NCBI RefSeq assembly: GCF_008253865.1
Contig: NZ_CP042331.1
Coordinates: forward strand, 4,925,501 to 4,989,500
From: Bosea sp. F3-2
Lineage (GTDB): Bacteria; Pseudomonadota; Alphaproteobacteria; Rhizobiales; Beijerinckiaceae
Reading direction: 5' to 3'
Length of the DNA: 64,000 nt
The position numbers were made by a program, and so were the translations under genes. Shown here one piece after another: positions 1 to 9,183 of the stretch (its first letter is position 1; the number at the start of each line of letters is the position of its first letter). Under the pieces are notes generated by a model. That model had not been told where the DNA came from and searched no databases. It saw nothing but the letters and a program-made list of their open reading frames with translations.

Positions 1-1085
1 TTTCCGGTGAAGAGAATGCCTGCAATCGGGAGGGCTGGCTCCACCGGAAAGGTTTCGTGCCGAACGCTGTCTTTAGGTACATGCAGCTTGTGCTCGCCGG
101 CGGCGATCCCTCCGGAGAGTGTCAGCGCGCGCGTCTGCTGCATGTCGAGAAGCGTCGGGCCATAGAGGAACTCGAAGCTCAGCATCGAGACCAGGAACTT
201 GTAGGTGCCGTCGCGCACACCGCCCTTGAGCAGCGCGGCGCGGTGCATCTGGTCGCCGGCCTGCAGATCAAGCGGCGGGGTGCGGGGCTCGCAGACATAG
301 CTCAGAGCGAGCAGCATGCCCTTGTCGATGTCGAAACGGAGCTGGTCCCGCCCGAGATCGACGGCTGCCACCGAGAAGCGGCGGTTGGCATATTCGACGG
401 CGGGCCGCCCGAGCCGCTTGGCCAGCCAGGCGCCATCGAGCGCGCGGGCGTTGGCGAAATGCTCGGGATCGATCGCGGGCGGCAGCGCGGCGGGACGTGG
501 AGGCGCGGCGAGGGCCGGCTCCAGCTCATCGGCGATCAGGTTGGCGACGACGGTCGTCGCCACCGGCCGGGCGTAATGGCCCTGATCGGAGTAGAAGCTC
601 GGATGGCCGACGACCTCGCGCCCGAGGCGCTGCATGAGCAGTTGCGAGACATCGATGCAGATCGTCCCGTACCAGCGCGAGATATAGGCGATCCCCGCGT
701 CGATCGCGGGCACGGATGTCAGGAACGAGCCGTTGCGGGCGCCGAAGACGAGGGTGGCGATCCTGAGCTTGGGGTTGCGCTCGCGCGCGAAGCGGATGAT
801 GCCCTCGTAGAAGCGGGCCCAGTGCCGGAACGGGCGTCGCTCGTCGCCATAGACGAAGGCGTCGTTGAGCGCATATTCGATCAGCAGCAGGTCGCAATCG
901 GCGAGCTCCTGCTCATGCAGCTTGAGCTGGTGGAGGCCGAAGGCGCTGGTCGTGCCGCCGACCGCGAGGTCCGCGACGATGTCGAGCGCAACGCCGCGCC
1001 GCGCCATGACCGACAAGAGCGAGGAGAGGTAGCCGGGCTGCATGACGGTGTTGGAACCGCCGATGATCAGGGTTTTCAACGTCAC
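1..1085 (-). CDS. SGNH-type hydrolase, 3' end cut by window edge
   Basis: The reading frame stays open to the window edge, so the C-terminus is missing. The start is taken as GTG at 1085, whose GTGA overlaps the stop of the upstream gene; TTG at 1079 is a second option. SGNH/GDSL hydrolase marks appear in order: IIGGSNT near the N-terminus (catalytic Ser block), EYALND (Asn block) and SDQGHY (the DxxH block with the catalytic Asp and His). Such enzymes are often esterases or glycan deacetylases. After the hydrolase fold a further, probably beta-rich, segment follows. As the last visible gene of the glycan operon it may remove or add an acyl decoration on the polymer; the substrate is unknown. 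The family call is fairly sure, the role is inference. Confidence 0.72.
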   Translation of the reverse strand, partial: MTLKTLIIGGSNTVMQPGYLSSLLSVMARRGVALDIVADLAVGGTTSAFGLHQLKLHEQELADCDLLLIEYALNDAFVYGDERRPFRHWARFYEGIIRFARERNPKLRIATLVFGARNGSFLTSVPAIDAGIAYISRWYGTICIDVSQLLMQRLGREVVGHPSFYSDQGHYARPVATTVVANLIADELEPALAAPPRPAALPPAIDPEHFANARALDGAWLAKRLGRPAVEYANRRFSVAAVDLGRDQLRFDIDKGMLLALSYVCEPRTPPLDLQAGDQMHRAALLKGGVRDGTYKFLVSMLSFEFLYGPTLLDMQQTRALTLSGGIAAGEHKLHVPKDSVRHETFPVEPALPIAGILFTG

Positions 1086-2224
1086 GGCGTCACCGCGGCC
1101 CGGCCGGCAGGAGAGAGGCCGCCGCAGCGCCAGATGCCATAGGTCGTCGCGTCCCAGTCGAAATAGAAGGCGGCGGCGATCCGGCCGGCGTGCATGAGGC
1201 CCGCGAAGCGTTCGCGGGTCGCCTTGACCAGTCGCTCGCGGCGGCTGTCGTCGGCCGGGCAGGTCTTCGCGGTGTTGGCGAAGCCCCATTCGGTGACCCA
1301 GCAGGGTTTGCCCTCCGCCGGGCGCGAGCGGCAGATCGAAAGGGCCTGCTCGATATGCTGCTCGCGGGCAGCCGGCGAGCGGTCGCCGCCGGGATAGATA
1401 TGGATGCCATAGCCATCGGCCGCCTGATCCAGCCCATGCTCGCGCATGAGCGCGGTGAAGCTCGCCGGGTCGATGCTGTCGATGCCGCGTCGGTCGGCAT
1501 GCTCCGGCGGGATGTCCGAGAGCCCGGCCGAGACGACCTTGGCCCCGGCGCTGAGTTTCGTTTTCGCCAGCTCCGCGCGGGTGATCTTCAGCAGCTGGAC
1601 GTAATTCGCCGCGCCGCGTGCGACCGCATCCGGATCCGCCAGATCCTGGAGCGAGCGGGCCGTGCGGGTATTGGCTTCGGGTCTGATCTCCAGATCGCCG
1701 TTATAGGCGCCCCAATTGATCTCGTTGCCGGGTTCGACGGCGATGAGGGCGACGCCGAGCCGATCGATCCGTTGCAGGGCATCGCCTACGGCTGCCCGGT
1801 AGAGCTCTGGCGAGACGTCGGAGAGGCGATACATGTCCCAAATGCGGCCACGGCCGGAGCGCGGCTTCGTTCCCTGGGGATAGAGGGCGGGGTTGTTGAG
1901 CGAGATCTCGAGCAGGACGGCGAGGCCCTTCTGATGGGCAAGCCGGACGGCGTCGATGCTGGCATCCATCGGATTGGTCAGGGAGAGCCGCACCGAGCGG
2001 ATGCCGCTCTGGACGATCTGATCCAGCACCTTCTCGCGGCCGGCAGCGTCGACCCAGGCGAGGTTGACGCGGTTGACGCCGAACTGCGTCGGCGTGGCGG
2101 CGGGCGCAGCGAAGGCAGAAACCGCGAGAGCCGACGCCGCGACGAGGGGGACCAGGCGGCGCAGCCACGCCGGCCGTCCGGCGTGCCGGCTCCGCCCCAT
2201 GGCTCTGCGCGCGCCTCCTGCCAT
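1082..2224 (-). CDS. Secreted glycoside hydrolase-like TIM-barrel protein
   Basis: The 380-residue product begins with an Arg-rich n-region and a hydrophobic stretch (LVPLVAASALAVSAFAAPA), a clear signal peptide. The mature part reads as a (beta/alpha)8 glycosidase fold of the GH5/GH39 type: GVNRVNLAW at the first strand, a probable acid/base Glu in VEPGNEINWG and a probable nucleophile Glu in WVTEWGF. The start is ATG 2224, which overlaps the upstream TGA by one base; a longer frame reaching to 2521 lies inside the neighbouring gene and is unlikely. Glycosidases in polysaccharide operons often trim or release the polymer in the periplasm. The exact GH family and substrate cannot be assigned by eye. 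Confidence 0.72.
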   Translation of the reverse strand: MAGGARRAMGRSRHAGRPAWLRRLVPLVAASALAVSAFAAPAATPTQFGVNRVNLAWVDAAGREKVLDQIVQSGIRSVRLSLTNPMDASIDAVRLAHQKGLAVLLEISLNNPALYPQGTKPRSGRGRIWDMYRLSDVSPELYRAAVGDALQRIDRLGVALIAVEPGNEINWGAYNGDLEIRPEANTRTARSLQDLADPDAVARGAANYVQLLKITRAELAKTKLSAGAKVVSAGLSDIPPEHADRRGIDSIDPASFTALMREHGLDQAADGYGIHIYPGGDRSPAAREQHIEQALSICRSRPAEGKPCWVTEWGFANTAKTCPADDSRRERLVKATRERFAGLMHAGRIAAAFYFDWDATTYGIWRCGGLSPAGRAAVTP

Positions 2225-3399
2225 CACCGAATCCCGATATCCTTGAGCGCCGCGTTGAAATTCTCCTCGCAGGCCGAATAGCGATGGATCGCGGCCGGCA
2301 CGTCGATCTTGGAGAGGAAATCCTGCAGGAAGGCCTTCTTCTTCATTTCGCGGTTCCAGACGGATGCCTCGATATAGGGGAAGCCGACGAAATCGAGCAT
2401 CTCGCGCATGCGGTCGTCGACCGCAATCATCAGTGCTGGCACGCCGGCCTGCATGCCGATGATCGAGCCGTGGAAGCGGCGGCCAAAGCAGAAGTCCTGG
2501 CCCGATACCCAGCTGCGCCATTTATGCGTGTCGAAGAAAACGCGGAACTCGCAGTTCCGCTGCCATTTCTCGGCATGCTTGTACTCGGTCTTGGCAATGA
2601 TGCGGCCGGCGGCCTGGTCGTAGGCGTCGTCGGTCTCGTCGGCGAGGATGTTGAGGTTGTAGACGGTGATCTCGTCCTGGATGACATAGCTTGCGACACT
2701 GTCCTGCCGCAGCAGCGCATGCGCATCGACGATCGTGTCCGGCACGCTGCCGAGATAGCCGCCGAAGGCGATCTTCTGTGAATCGGCGAGATCGGGGTTG
2801 GCGAGGTGGCTGAGCGAGCGCTTCATCGCCGCCGGTTCGTAATACAATGACGGGCAGCCGGTCGGGCGGACATATTTCAAGCCCTCCGCCTTGAGGAAAT
2901 CGGCGGTGAAATGGCCCCGCGTCAGGAAGAAGCTCTCCTTCTTCTTGAGCACGTTGAGGAAGCGGCGCGTGCCTTCGGGCAGGACATCCTGAAGGTTCTC
3001 CTTCTTCTGGATGCCGATGCCCATGACCACGATCGGCATGTTGAGCCGCTCGAACACGAAGGACTCGGTCGTCGCCGCATAGCCCGGCCGCAGCAGATTG
3101 GCCGAGGCGAACAGGCACAGATCGAAGCTCTGGTTCAGCTTCTCGTAGGTTTCCGGCGAATTGACGCTGTTCGCCAGATGCCAGAACGGGACGTAGGTTA
3201 CGTCGTGGCCGCGCACGCTGTTGGCGGCACCTTCCCCGATCAGGTAGTTGCCGGTGTTGGCGATCTTCTTGACCTGGGCGATCAGGTCATTCTTGGTTCG
3301 CACCGGCTCGAAATACGGGCGGTGTTTGACGGTCGCTCCCGATGCGCTCTCGACGGTCCGCATCAGGTAGGATGGTATGCCCGTGACCATGATCCGCAT
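2224..3399 (-). CDS. Polysaccharide pyruvyl transferase family protein (copy 1)
   Basis: The 391-residue protein has features of the polysaccharide pyruvyl transferase family: an N-terminal Rossmann-like segment, MGIGIQ after a hydrophobic strand, GCPSLYY in the middle and a C-terminal FGRRFHGSIIGMQAGVPA block with the conserved Arg-His. Such enzymes attach ketal pyruvate from phosphoenolpyruvate to sugars of surface glycans. It is about half identical by eye, and equal in length, to the next gene upstream, so the pair arose by tandem duplication. It ends in a TGATG overlap with the hydrolase gene. It should act in the cytoplasm on a lipid-linked or nucleotide-linked glycan precursor. Confidence 0.8.
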   Translation of the reverse strand: MRIMVTGIPSYLMRTVESASGATVKHRPYFEPVRTKNDLIAQVKKIANTGNYLIGEGAANSVRGHDVTYVPFWHLANSVNSPETYEKLNQSFDLCLFASANLLRPGYAATTESFVFERLNMPIVVMGIGIQKKENLQDVLPEGTRRFLNVLKKKESFFLTRGHFTADFLKAEGLKYVRPTGCPSLYYEPAAMKRSLSHLANPDLADSQKIAFGGYLGSVPDTIVDAHALLRQDSVASYVIQDEITVYNLNILADETDDAYDQAAGRIIAKTEYKHAEKWQRNCEFRVFFDTHKWRSWVSGQDFCFGRRFHGSIIGMQAGVPALMIAVDDRMREMLDFVGFPYIEASVWNREMKKKAFLQDFLSKIDVPAAIHRYSACEENFNAALKDIGIR

Positions 3400-3438
3400 G
3401 TCAGTCTGCCCTTAAGCCCCGTTTTGCCACACACGGCA

Positions 3439-4614
3439 TCAGGCGATGCCGATCTCGTTCAAGACCGAGCGGAAATTGCGCTCACGCTCGGAATAGGTCT
3501 CGATGACCTGCGGAATGTTGATCGCGGCGAGGTGATCGGCGACGAAGGCCGCACGATCATTGGCGCCGTTGAAGTCGGCGGCTTCGAGCTTTGGCAGCCC
3601 GGAAAAGTTCAGCATCTCGCGCATGCGGTCGTCGACGGCCACGATCAGGCTGGGCACGCCGGCCTGCAGCGCGATGACGTTGCCGTGGAAGCGCCGGCCG
3701 AAGGCGAAGTCCATAGACGAGGTCCAGGCCCGCCACTGGTTGGTGTCGAAGAAGGCATGGACGTTGACCTTCTTCTTCAATTCGTCCGAGCCCTTGAAGG
3801 TCAGGTCCCCGATCACCCCGCCCGAGGCGGAATCATAGACGCGGCCATCGGCATCCGGCTCGACCTGCATGTCGAAATGCAGCATCTCGTCCTGCACCAC
3901 ATAGGATGAGCGCCCGTCGTCCGAGGACAGCGCGTTCATGTCACCGATCGTGTTGAGCTCAGCGCCCATATATCCGGTGAAGACTGTGCGGCATTCGCCG
4001 ACCTTCACGTCCGGCAGCCGGCGCAGTGCGCGCCGGACATTGGCCGGCATGAAATAGAGCGAGGGACAGCCGACCGGCCTGACGAAGGAAAAGCCCTGCT
4101 CCTTGAGGAAGGCGGCGGTCTCCTCGCCGCGCGTCAGGAAATAGTGCTCCCTTTCCTTCAGGACCTTCAGCAGGCGCTGCGTGCCCTCGGGCAAGGACTG
4201 TTCGAGATCGGGCCGGTTCTGGATCCCGATGCCGAGCATCACGACCGGCATGTCGAGCTTCGAGAGCACGAGCGCCTCGGCATCGGCCGAAAGGCCCTTG
4301 CGCAGCAGGTTGGCGCAGGTGAAGACGCAGATATCGAAGCGATCGTTGATCGTGTCGAGGCCGGTACCGTTGTTGACGGCGTTCCACAGATGCCAGAACG
4401 GGATATGCGTCGCGTTCGGCGACAGCGCCCGCAGCGCGCCTTCGCCGATCAGGTAGTTGCCGGTATTGCTGATGTTCTTGAGCTCGCGGAGGAAGGCCTC
4501 CTTGCTCTCGGGCTGCGGCTGCTTCTCTGAATAGAAGACTTGGGCACCCTCCGCCTTCTGAATGAGGCGGGTGAGATGGCTCGGGATGCCGGTGACAAGA
4601 ATTCTGGGGGCCAT
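3439..4614 (-). CDS. Polysaccharide pyruvyl transferase family protein (copy 2)
   Basis: This 391-residue tandem paralogue of the downstream gene shares the blocks SNTGNYLIGEGA, PFWHLWNAVN, LGIGIQ, PVGCPSLYF and FGRRFHGNVIALQAGVPS. It keeps the C-terminal Arg-His motif, so both copies look intact. Two different acceptor sugars or positions may be modified, one per copy; this is inference. It lies 24 bp after the large glycosyltransferase gene and 39 bp before copy 1, in one transcription unit. No strong ribosome-binding site precedes ATG 4614, but the start is supported because the paralogue begins at the equivalent residue (MRIMVTGIPS versus MAPRILVTGIPS). Confidence 0.8.
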   Translation of the reverse strand: MAPRILVTGIPSHLTRLIQKAEGAQVFYSEKQPQPESKEAFLRELKNISNTGNYLIGEGALRALSPNATHIPFWHLWNAVNNGTGLDTINDRFDICVFTCANLLRKGLSADAEALVLSKLDMPVVMLGIGIQNRPDLEQSLPEGTQRLLKVLKEREHYFLTRGEETAAFLKEQGFSFVRPVGCPSLYFMPANVRRALRRLPDVKVGECRTVFTGYMGAELNTIGDMNALSSDDGRSSYVVQDEMLHFDMQVEPDADGRVYDSASGGVIGDLTFKGSDELKKKVNVHAFFDTNQWRAWTSSMDFAFGRRFHGNVIALQAGVPSLIVAVDDRMREMLNFSGLPKLEAADFNGANDRAAFVADHLAAINIPQVIETYSERERNFRSVLNEIGIA

Positions 4615-4638
4615 GGCTTCAGGATCTTCCGTTGATCG

Positions 4639-7329
4639 TCACGCGACGGCGCGGACGGAGAGCGCGGTCTCGGCCGTGATCTCGTCGTCTGTGGGCTCGC
4701 CCGCAGCGGTGTTGCGTTGGATGGGGGTCGCGGGTGCGATGGCGTCGCTCCAGGCGATGAAATCGGCGAAGGAGGCGCTCCAGGAGCGTTGCGCCGCCGT
4801 CGCGAGCGCGCCTTCGGCCAGGCGGCCAAGCGTTGCACGGTCCCGCGCCAGGATGGCGATCGTCCGGGCCATCTCGACCACGATCTGGGCGTCGGCCGCG
4901 TTCGCGATCAGGACGCCGTCCTGGCCGTCGACGACCAATTCATCGACTGCGCCGACTGCGGTCGCCATCGGGACGCAGCCGAGCTGCTGCGCTTCTGCGA
5001 TCATCAGGGGCGCGCCCTCCCAGCGCGACGGCATGACCAGGATGTCGGCCCAGGCCAGATGAGCCGCGATATCCTTGGCGGCGAAGACCGGTGGTACGAC
5101 TTCGACGTCGATATCCCGCAAGCGCGTCATCCAGGACGAGCTAGGGTCATCAGAGAGGATTTCGCCGCCGACGGCCCGGGCTTCGAAAGCGATGCCCCGC
5201 TGCTTGAGCTGGACAAGCATGCCATGCAACCGGTCGATGCCCTTCTGCCGATCGAGCCGGCCCATATAGAGAAGGCGCAGCGGCTCGTTCCCGCGCTCTG
5301 CCTTACGTGCCTCGGTCACCTGGGCCCGCAGCTTTGCGTCGATGGAGAAGCTTGCGGCATTCGGCACGGCGAAGATCTTACTGAAGGGGACGCCGAAACT
5401 ATGGAGGTAGCTCTTCAATTGCTCCGAGCAGGTCAGGAAGGCGTCGTAGGCATGCTCGAAGGCGATCGCTGCATAGGGCTGTCCAGCCGGGCGCCTGAAC
5501 GCCGTCTCGTCGACGACATGGAGATAGCAGGCCGTGCGGGTTCCGGCGGAGCGGAACTGCGCCATCAGCGGATGGGCCGCCATGACATGGTTGTTGACGA
5601 TCAGGTCGAAGCCGGAGAGCAGCCCCTTCAGCCCGGCCCAGTCGAGGGCGTGCTCGTCGGTGATGAAATCCTGACCGAGGAAATGGCCGCTCGCGCCCCA
5701 GGCCGGCACGCCGTCCTTCCAGAAATGGAGATGGTCGAACGCTTGGTCGAACTCGTCGAGCACCTCCATCCGCCCCGAGCCGAGCACGAAAAGATGGGTT
5801 TCGAAGCCGTTCTGCCGAAGTTCCCGTCCAGCCGCATAGGCGACTTTTTCGGCTCCACCGAACGAAGCGTTGGGCACCAGCACCGCTGCCGTCCGGCGCG
5901 GTCTCGCATGGTGCGCCAGCGGCAGCACGGGCGAGCCGCCGAGCTCGGTTCTAAGCAGCTTGTAAAGCTCGGACAGGGCGGGCAGCCGGCGCGGCCGCCA
6001 CGTCCAGCGCGTCGACGCCGTCTGCCGCAGCGGACTCGTCGTGAGCGCGCTGACGAGATTGAGCAGCGCCTGCTCGGGCCGGATCAGCGAGCGGCGCTGC
6101 CGCGCCTTCGGGAAGGGGAAGCTGACTTTAAGCCGTGCCGATGTCGGCCAGGTTTGGTCGCGGCCAATCGATGAGAACCAATCGAGCGCATCGTCTTTGA
6201 TGACGCTCCTGATCAGATCGGTCGAGACGAAGGTCAGATCCGCCGGGCCTTGCTGCGCGCCGGACGGGAGGATTTCCCACGCGATGCTCCGCTGCGAAAC
6301 GACGTTGGAGAGCTCCACGAAGACGACGTTGCATCGTTCCGCGAGCGTCTCGAGATGGCAGAGAATGTTCGGCAGGAGCCGCGAGCGGGCGAGGAGCTTG
6401 AGCGTCTCGCTGCTGCTGGCGGCGATGAAGGGCGGGAAATGGACATTGTCGGGCTCGCCGACATTGCCCCAGAAGGCTTGTACCGCTTCGTCGAAGCCCA
6501 TCTGTCCGGGTGGCAGTGTCGGATCCGTGAAGACGTCGAGCATGCCCTCGCCGGTGCGGATCAGAGCGTAGCGCGGCGCCTCCTCATGCTCGAAGCCGAC
6601 CAGGGTCGGCCGGCGGAACAGCGCCTTATGCCGCCGGCGGAGGAAACTCATCGAGGCCGAGCGGTCGCGGTTCGCCTCCTTGAAGCGGCTTTCCGCACGC
6701 AGGCGGTACTCGAACGCGGTGTCATGGCAAGGCTCGCCGACGAAGCCGCTTTCGACGGCCGAGAGCCAGAACTCCCAATCCTCGAAGCCGTTCTGACGAT
6801 CTTCTTCGAAGCGGACGCCGCTCCTGAAGACGTCGATCGAGATCATCGATCCGGTGTCGCAGATATTGTCGCTGATGCAGTGAATCAGGCGCGAATAGCT
6901 GTTGCCGTAATGCGCCCGCCAATTGACCGAGAACGTGTCGATATTCGTGTAGACCCAGCCAGCCTTGCTTGTCCTCAGCCGTCGATAGAGCGTCTCGACC
7001 GTGTTCGGCAGGACGCGATTATCGGCGTCGAGAAAATAGACCGCCTTGGTCTCCGGCAACTCTTCGAGGATGTAGTCGATCGCACGATTGCGGGCACCGC
7101 CCGGGCCGGCATTCTCGCCGAAGATTACATGGACCTCCGGATGCGCCGCAGCATGGAGGGTGAGCTGGTCGAACACCTCATGCTGTGGGTCGCCATCGAC
7201 CGAAACCACGATCGCGAGCCGGCAATCCGTTACCGAAGCCCGGGCGGATTCCAACGCCTCGATCACGAGCGCGGCGTGACCGTAGAGCGGCACGGCGATG
7301 GCAACCAGATCCTGGGGGGCGTCACGCAT
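4639..7329 (-). CDS. Bifunctional glycosyltransferase, GT2 then GT4
   Basis: The 896-residue protein has two catalytic modules. Residues about 1-250 are a GT-A fold of family 2: IAVPLYGH at the first strand, GPGGARNRAI, the metal-binding YFLDADNRV and EDWEFWL for the acceptor side. Residues about 480-870 are a GT-B fold of family 4: AAVLVPNASFGGAEKVAY at its N-terminus, then LLYMGRLDRQKGID, a donor-domain PSRWEGAPLMIAEA and VGAVDELV. Between them is a less conserved linker of about 200 residues. Such fusions add two successive sugars. ATG 7329 overlaps the end of the upstream gene by 8 bp, showing translational coupling. The 688-residue protein encoded at 10713-12779 has the same layout but lacks the second half of the GT4 module. 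Confidence 0.85.
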   Translation of the reverse strand: MRDAPQDLVAIAVPLYGHAALVIEALESARASVTDCRLAIVVSVDGDPQHEVFDQLTLHAAAHPEVHVIFGENAGPGGARNRAIDYILEELPETKAVYFLDADNRVLPNTVETLYRRLRTSKAGWVYTNIDTFSVNWRAHYGNSYSRLIHCISDNICDTGSMISIDVFRSGVRFEEDRQNGFEDWEFWLSAVESGFVGEPCHDTAFEYRLRAESRFKEANRDRSASMSFLRRRHKALFRRPTLVGFEHEEAPRYALIRTGEGMLDVFTDPTLPPGQMGFDEAVQAFWGNVGEPDNVHFPPFIAASSSETLKLLARSRLLPNILCHLETLAERCNVVFVELSNVVSQRSIAWEILPSGAQQGPADLTFVSTDLIRSVIKDDALDWFSSIGRDQTWPTSARLKVSFPFPKARQRRSLIRPEQALLNLVSALTTSPLRQTASTRWTWRPRRLPALSELYKLLRTELGGSPVLPLAHHARPRRTAAVLVPNASFGGAEKVAYAAGRELRQNGFETHLFVLGSGRMEVLDEFDQAFDHLHFWKDGVPAWGASGHFLGQDFITDEHALDWAGLKGLLSGFDLIVNNHVMAAHPLMAQFRSAGTRTACYLHVVDETAFRRPAGQPYAAIAFEHAYDAFLTCSEQLKSYLHSFGVPFSKIFAVPNAASFSIDAKLRAQVTEARKAERGNEPLRLLYMGRLDRQKGIDRLHGMLVQLKQRGIAFEARAVGGEILSDDPSSSWMTRLRDIDVEVVPPVFAAKDIAAHLAWADILVMPSRWEGAPLMIAEAQQLGCVPMATAVGAVDELVVDGQDGVLIANAADAQIVVEMARTIAILARDRATLGRLAEGALATAAQRSWSASFADFIAWSDAIAPATPIQRNTAAGEPTDDEITAETALSVRAVA

Positions 7330-8830
7330 TGGCGACCTCCCGGATCGGGTTGCTTTCGAGGTATTTTACCAGTCGGAAATTGAAGACCTTGAGCCAGGCA
7401 AAATCGACCGAATCGGTTGCAGCCTTGCTCAGGACGACCAGGTCCATCGTGCGCGACGCCGGCGTTTCCAGCATGAAGTTGATATCGACCGGCTGCGCGG
7501 CCGTGATCTCCATCCATCCGCTGAAGAACGCCGTGGGCGGCAATGCGCGGCCATCGGCGAGAGCCGCGATTTCCTTTCGGATATTGGCCGACAAAGGTAC
7601 GAGCATCAGTCCGACCGTGCCCGGCTTGCCGTCCGGATGATCGATCACGGCGCGTGCCGAGATGCGCGCGGTGCCAGGCGCCACGACCCGGCGGACGGCG
7701 CCGGCCGTGATGCCCTCGCTGAGCGGATGGCAGACGATCGCATCCTCGAGCTCCAGAAAGCGCACAGTCGGAAAGCTCGGCTCAATCGGACTCAACGAGA
7801 CATTGGCGACGGCGCGCAGCAACTCGACCGGCAGCCGGTAGTCCTCGACCTTCCGCCCGGAGATCACGGTGGACGGCGCGAAGACATTCGGCAGGGCGGT
7901 CGGACGGGCGCCCGGGAGCCCGGTGAAAATCCGCAGCGCCAGAGGGCGCATGTCGAGGTCGGCATGCGGTACCCGCGCCTGGGCGGCGTAGCGCTCGTTG
8001 GTGATGACGTGGCCGAGAGAGAGTTCGGGCGGCAGCCCGCCGCTGGCGGAGATTCTGAGCCGCAGCGTGCGGGGGCTGCCGTCGCATGCTTTGGGCAAGG
8101 AGAAGAAATTCCAGCCCTGCGTGACACTGCCATAGGGAATGAGCCATTCCGCGATCCCCTCGCTGCTCTCGACGTAGTCGAGCGTGACGATGAGGCGGCC
8201 GGTCTTGTCCGTCGGAACTTCACGGAAATGCAGGGCGAAGCCGGATACCGCATAGCTCGAAATCGGGAAGAGCTGCACGATCTCGGATTCGCACAGCAAG
8301 GCCGCGAGCCCCTGGTCTTTGGGGTCGATGAATGGTCCGTGGCCGAACACCTCCGATACCGTGTCCCAATTGCGGGCATGGAACGCGTTCTCAAGCGCGC
8401 GGTAGTTCTCGAACAGCGTCTCCCGCTCCCGCCGCAGCGTCGCGAGCTCGGTGTTGGCGCTCGCCATGTGGCGTGACAGGCGCCCTAGGCCGCCTTCGAG
8501 CACCTGCATCACGAGCTCGGCGTCCGTGGCAAGCGCCGCTTCCTGCAACCGGACGACCGGGATATCGGGCAGGGAACCCACTTTCCGGAGTCGCTTGAGT
8601 GCGGCCCGCAATGCGTTGTTCCCAGCATCGGACGTCGCGACGCCGATGAGCGGAAACGTGCCCCGCACCCCCTCAGCGTCCGACTCCGGATCAACAAACA
8701 CGAGAAGATCGCTGAGTGGAGAGGCTTCGAGAGCATCCTGGTCGCGAATAGAGGCGACCACATAGCGATTGCGGCGCGGAAGTCGATGAATGGTCGCGGG
8801 CAATGACTCGTTCAAGATAGCGTCCACCAT
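7322..8830 (-). CDS. Uncharacterised glycan-operon protein, paralogue of the product at 9184-10713
   Basis: The 502-residue protein has no signal peptide and no catalytic motif that I recognise. It seems to have an N-terminal alpha/beta part (residues 1-100), a helical stretch rich in Leu, Arg and Glu (about 105-155) and then two beta-rich domains. The second domain holds WLIPYGSVTQGWNFFSLP and LRLRISASGGLPPELSLG; the third holds VDINFMLETP near the C-terminus. The same blocks occur in the same order in the product at 9184-10713. It may belong to a DUF6212-like group known from alphaproteobacterial glycan loci, but I am not certain of that name. A carbohydrate-binding or scaffold role is inferred from the beta-sandwich look and the context. 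Confidence 0.75.
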   Translation of the reverse strand: MVDAILNESLPATIHRLPRRNRYVVASIRDQDALEASPLSDLLVFVDPESDAEGVRGTFPLIGVATSDAGNNALRAALKRLRKVGSLPDIPVVRLQEAALATDAELVMQVLEGGLGRLSRHMASANTELATLRRERETLFENYRALENAFHARNWDTVSEVFGHGPFIDPKDQGLAALLCESEIVQLFPISSYAVSGFALHFREVPTDKTGRLIVTLDYVESSEGIAEWLIPYGSVTQGWNFFSLPKACDGSPRTLRLRISASGGLPPELSLGHVITNERYAAQARVPHADLDMRPLALRIFTGLPGARPTALPNVFAPSTVISGRKVEDYRLPVELLRAVANVSLSPIEPSFPTVRFLELEDAIVCHPLSEGITAGAVRRVVAPGTARISARAVIDHPDGKPGTVGLMLVPLSANIRKEIAALADGRALPPTAFFSGWMEITAAQPVDINFMLETPASRTMDLVVLSKAATDSVDFAWLKVFNFRLVKYLESNPIREVANA

Positions 8831-9183
8831 GCGTCAAAAATCACAAAGCCTGCTCTGTTTGCACTGCAACATTCTGAGTATAACCGATCTCGTGTCAACA
8901 TTAGAATTATGGCGTTTTTACGTATTGCTCGAATAATTACAGGTAATTGAAAGAAAAATTGGTTTGAAATTGAAAATATATCCGAATTGAGTCTGATTTT
9001 TACGTTCATATAATTGTCACGCGAAATGCGTGAGCGATATGCTCGGAAACGACATCCTCATCCGCAGCGCGGGCGACGCTGTGCGCAATAGCGACAGGGC
9101 CGTATGAGATGGAGTGCGGCGACGGCCTGTGACGGCTATCGTTTTGCCTTTTGCGGACCGTCCAACCGCTGCGATCAATCCAA
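8831..9183 (-). promoter_or_regulatory. AT-rich intergenic gap with probable internal promoter
   Basis: This 353-bp gap is the only large break in an otherwise overlapping operon. About 8860-9020 is very AT-rich compared with its surroundings, while 9021-9183 returns to normal composition and has no convincing gene. A 65-codon frame across the AT-rich part has no ribosome-binding site or family likeness and is not called. The gap probably carries a promoter for the six genes from 8830 to 1, splitting the locus into two transcripts. No specific -35/-10 pair is claimed. Confidence 0.4.

Noticed and set aside
57..1142. 361-codon frame on the plus strand
   Set aside because: It is antisense to the SGNH hydrolase gene, which has catalytic motifs; the plus frame has no family marks.
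2224..2521. N-terminal extension of the glycoside hydrolase frame
   Set aside because: It lies inside the pyruvyltransferase gene and has no protein-like composition; the signal peptide follows ATG 2224 directly.
8812..9009. 65-codon minus-strand frame in the AT-rich gap
   Set aside because: No ribosome-binding site, no motif; explained by low GC.
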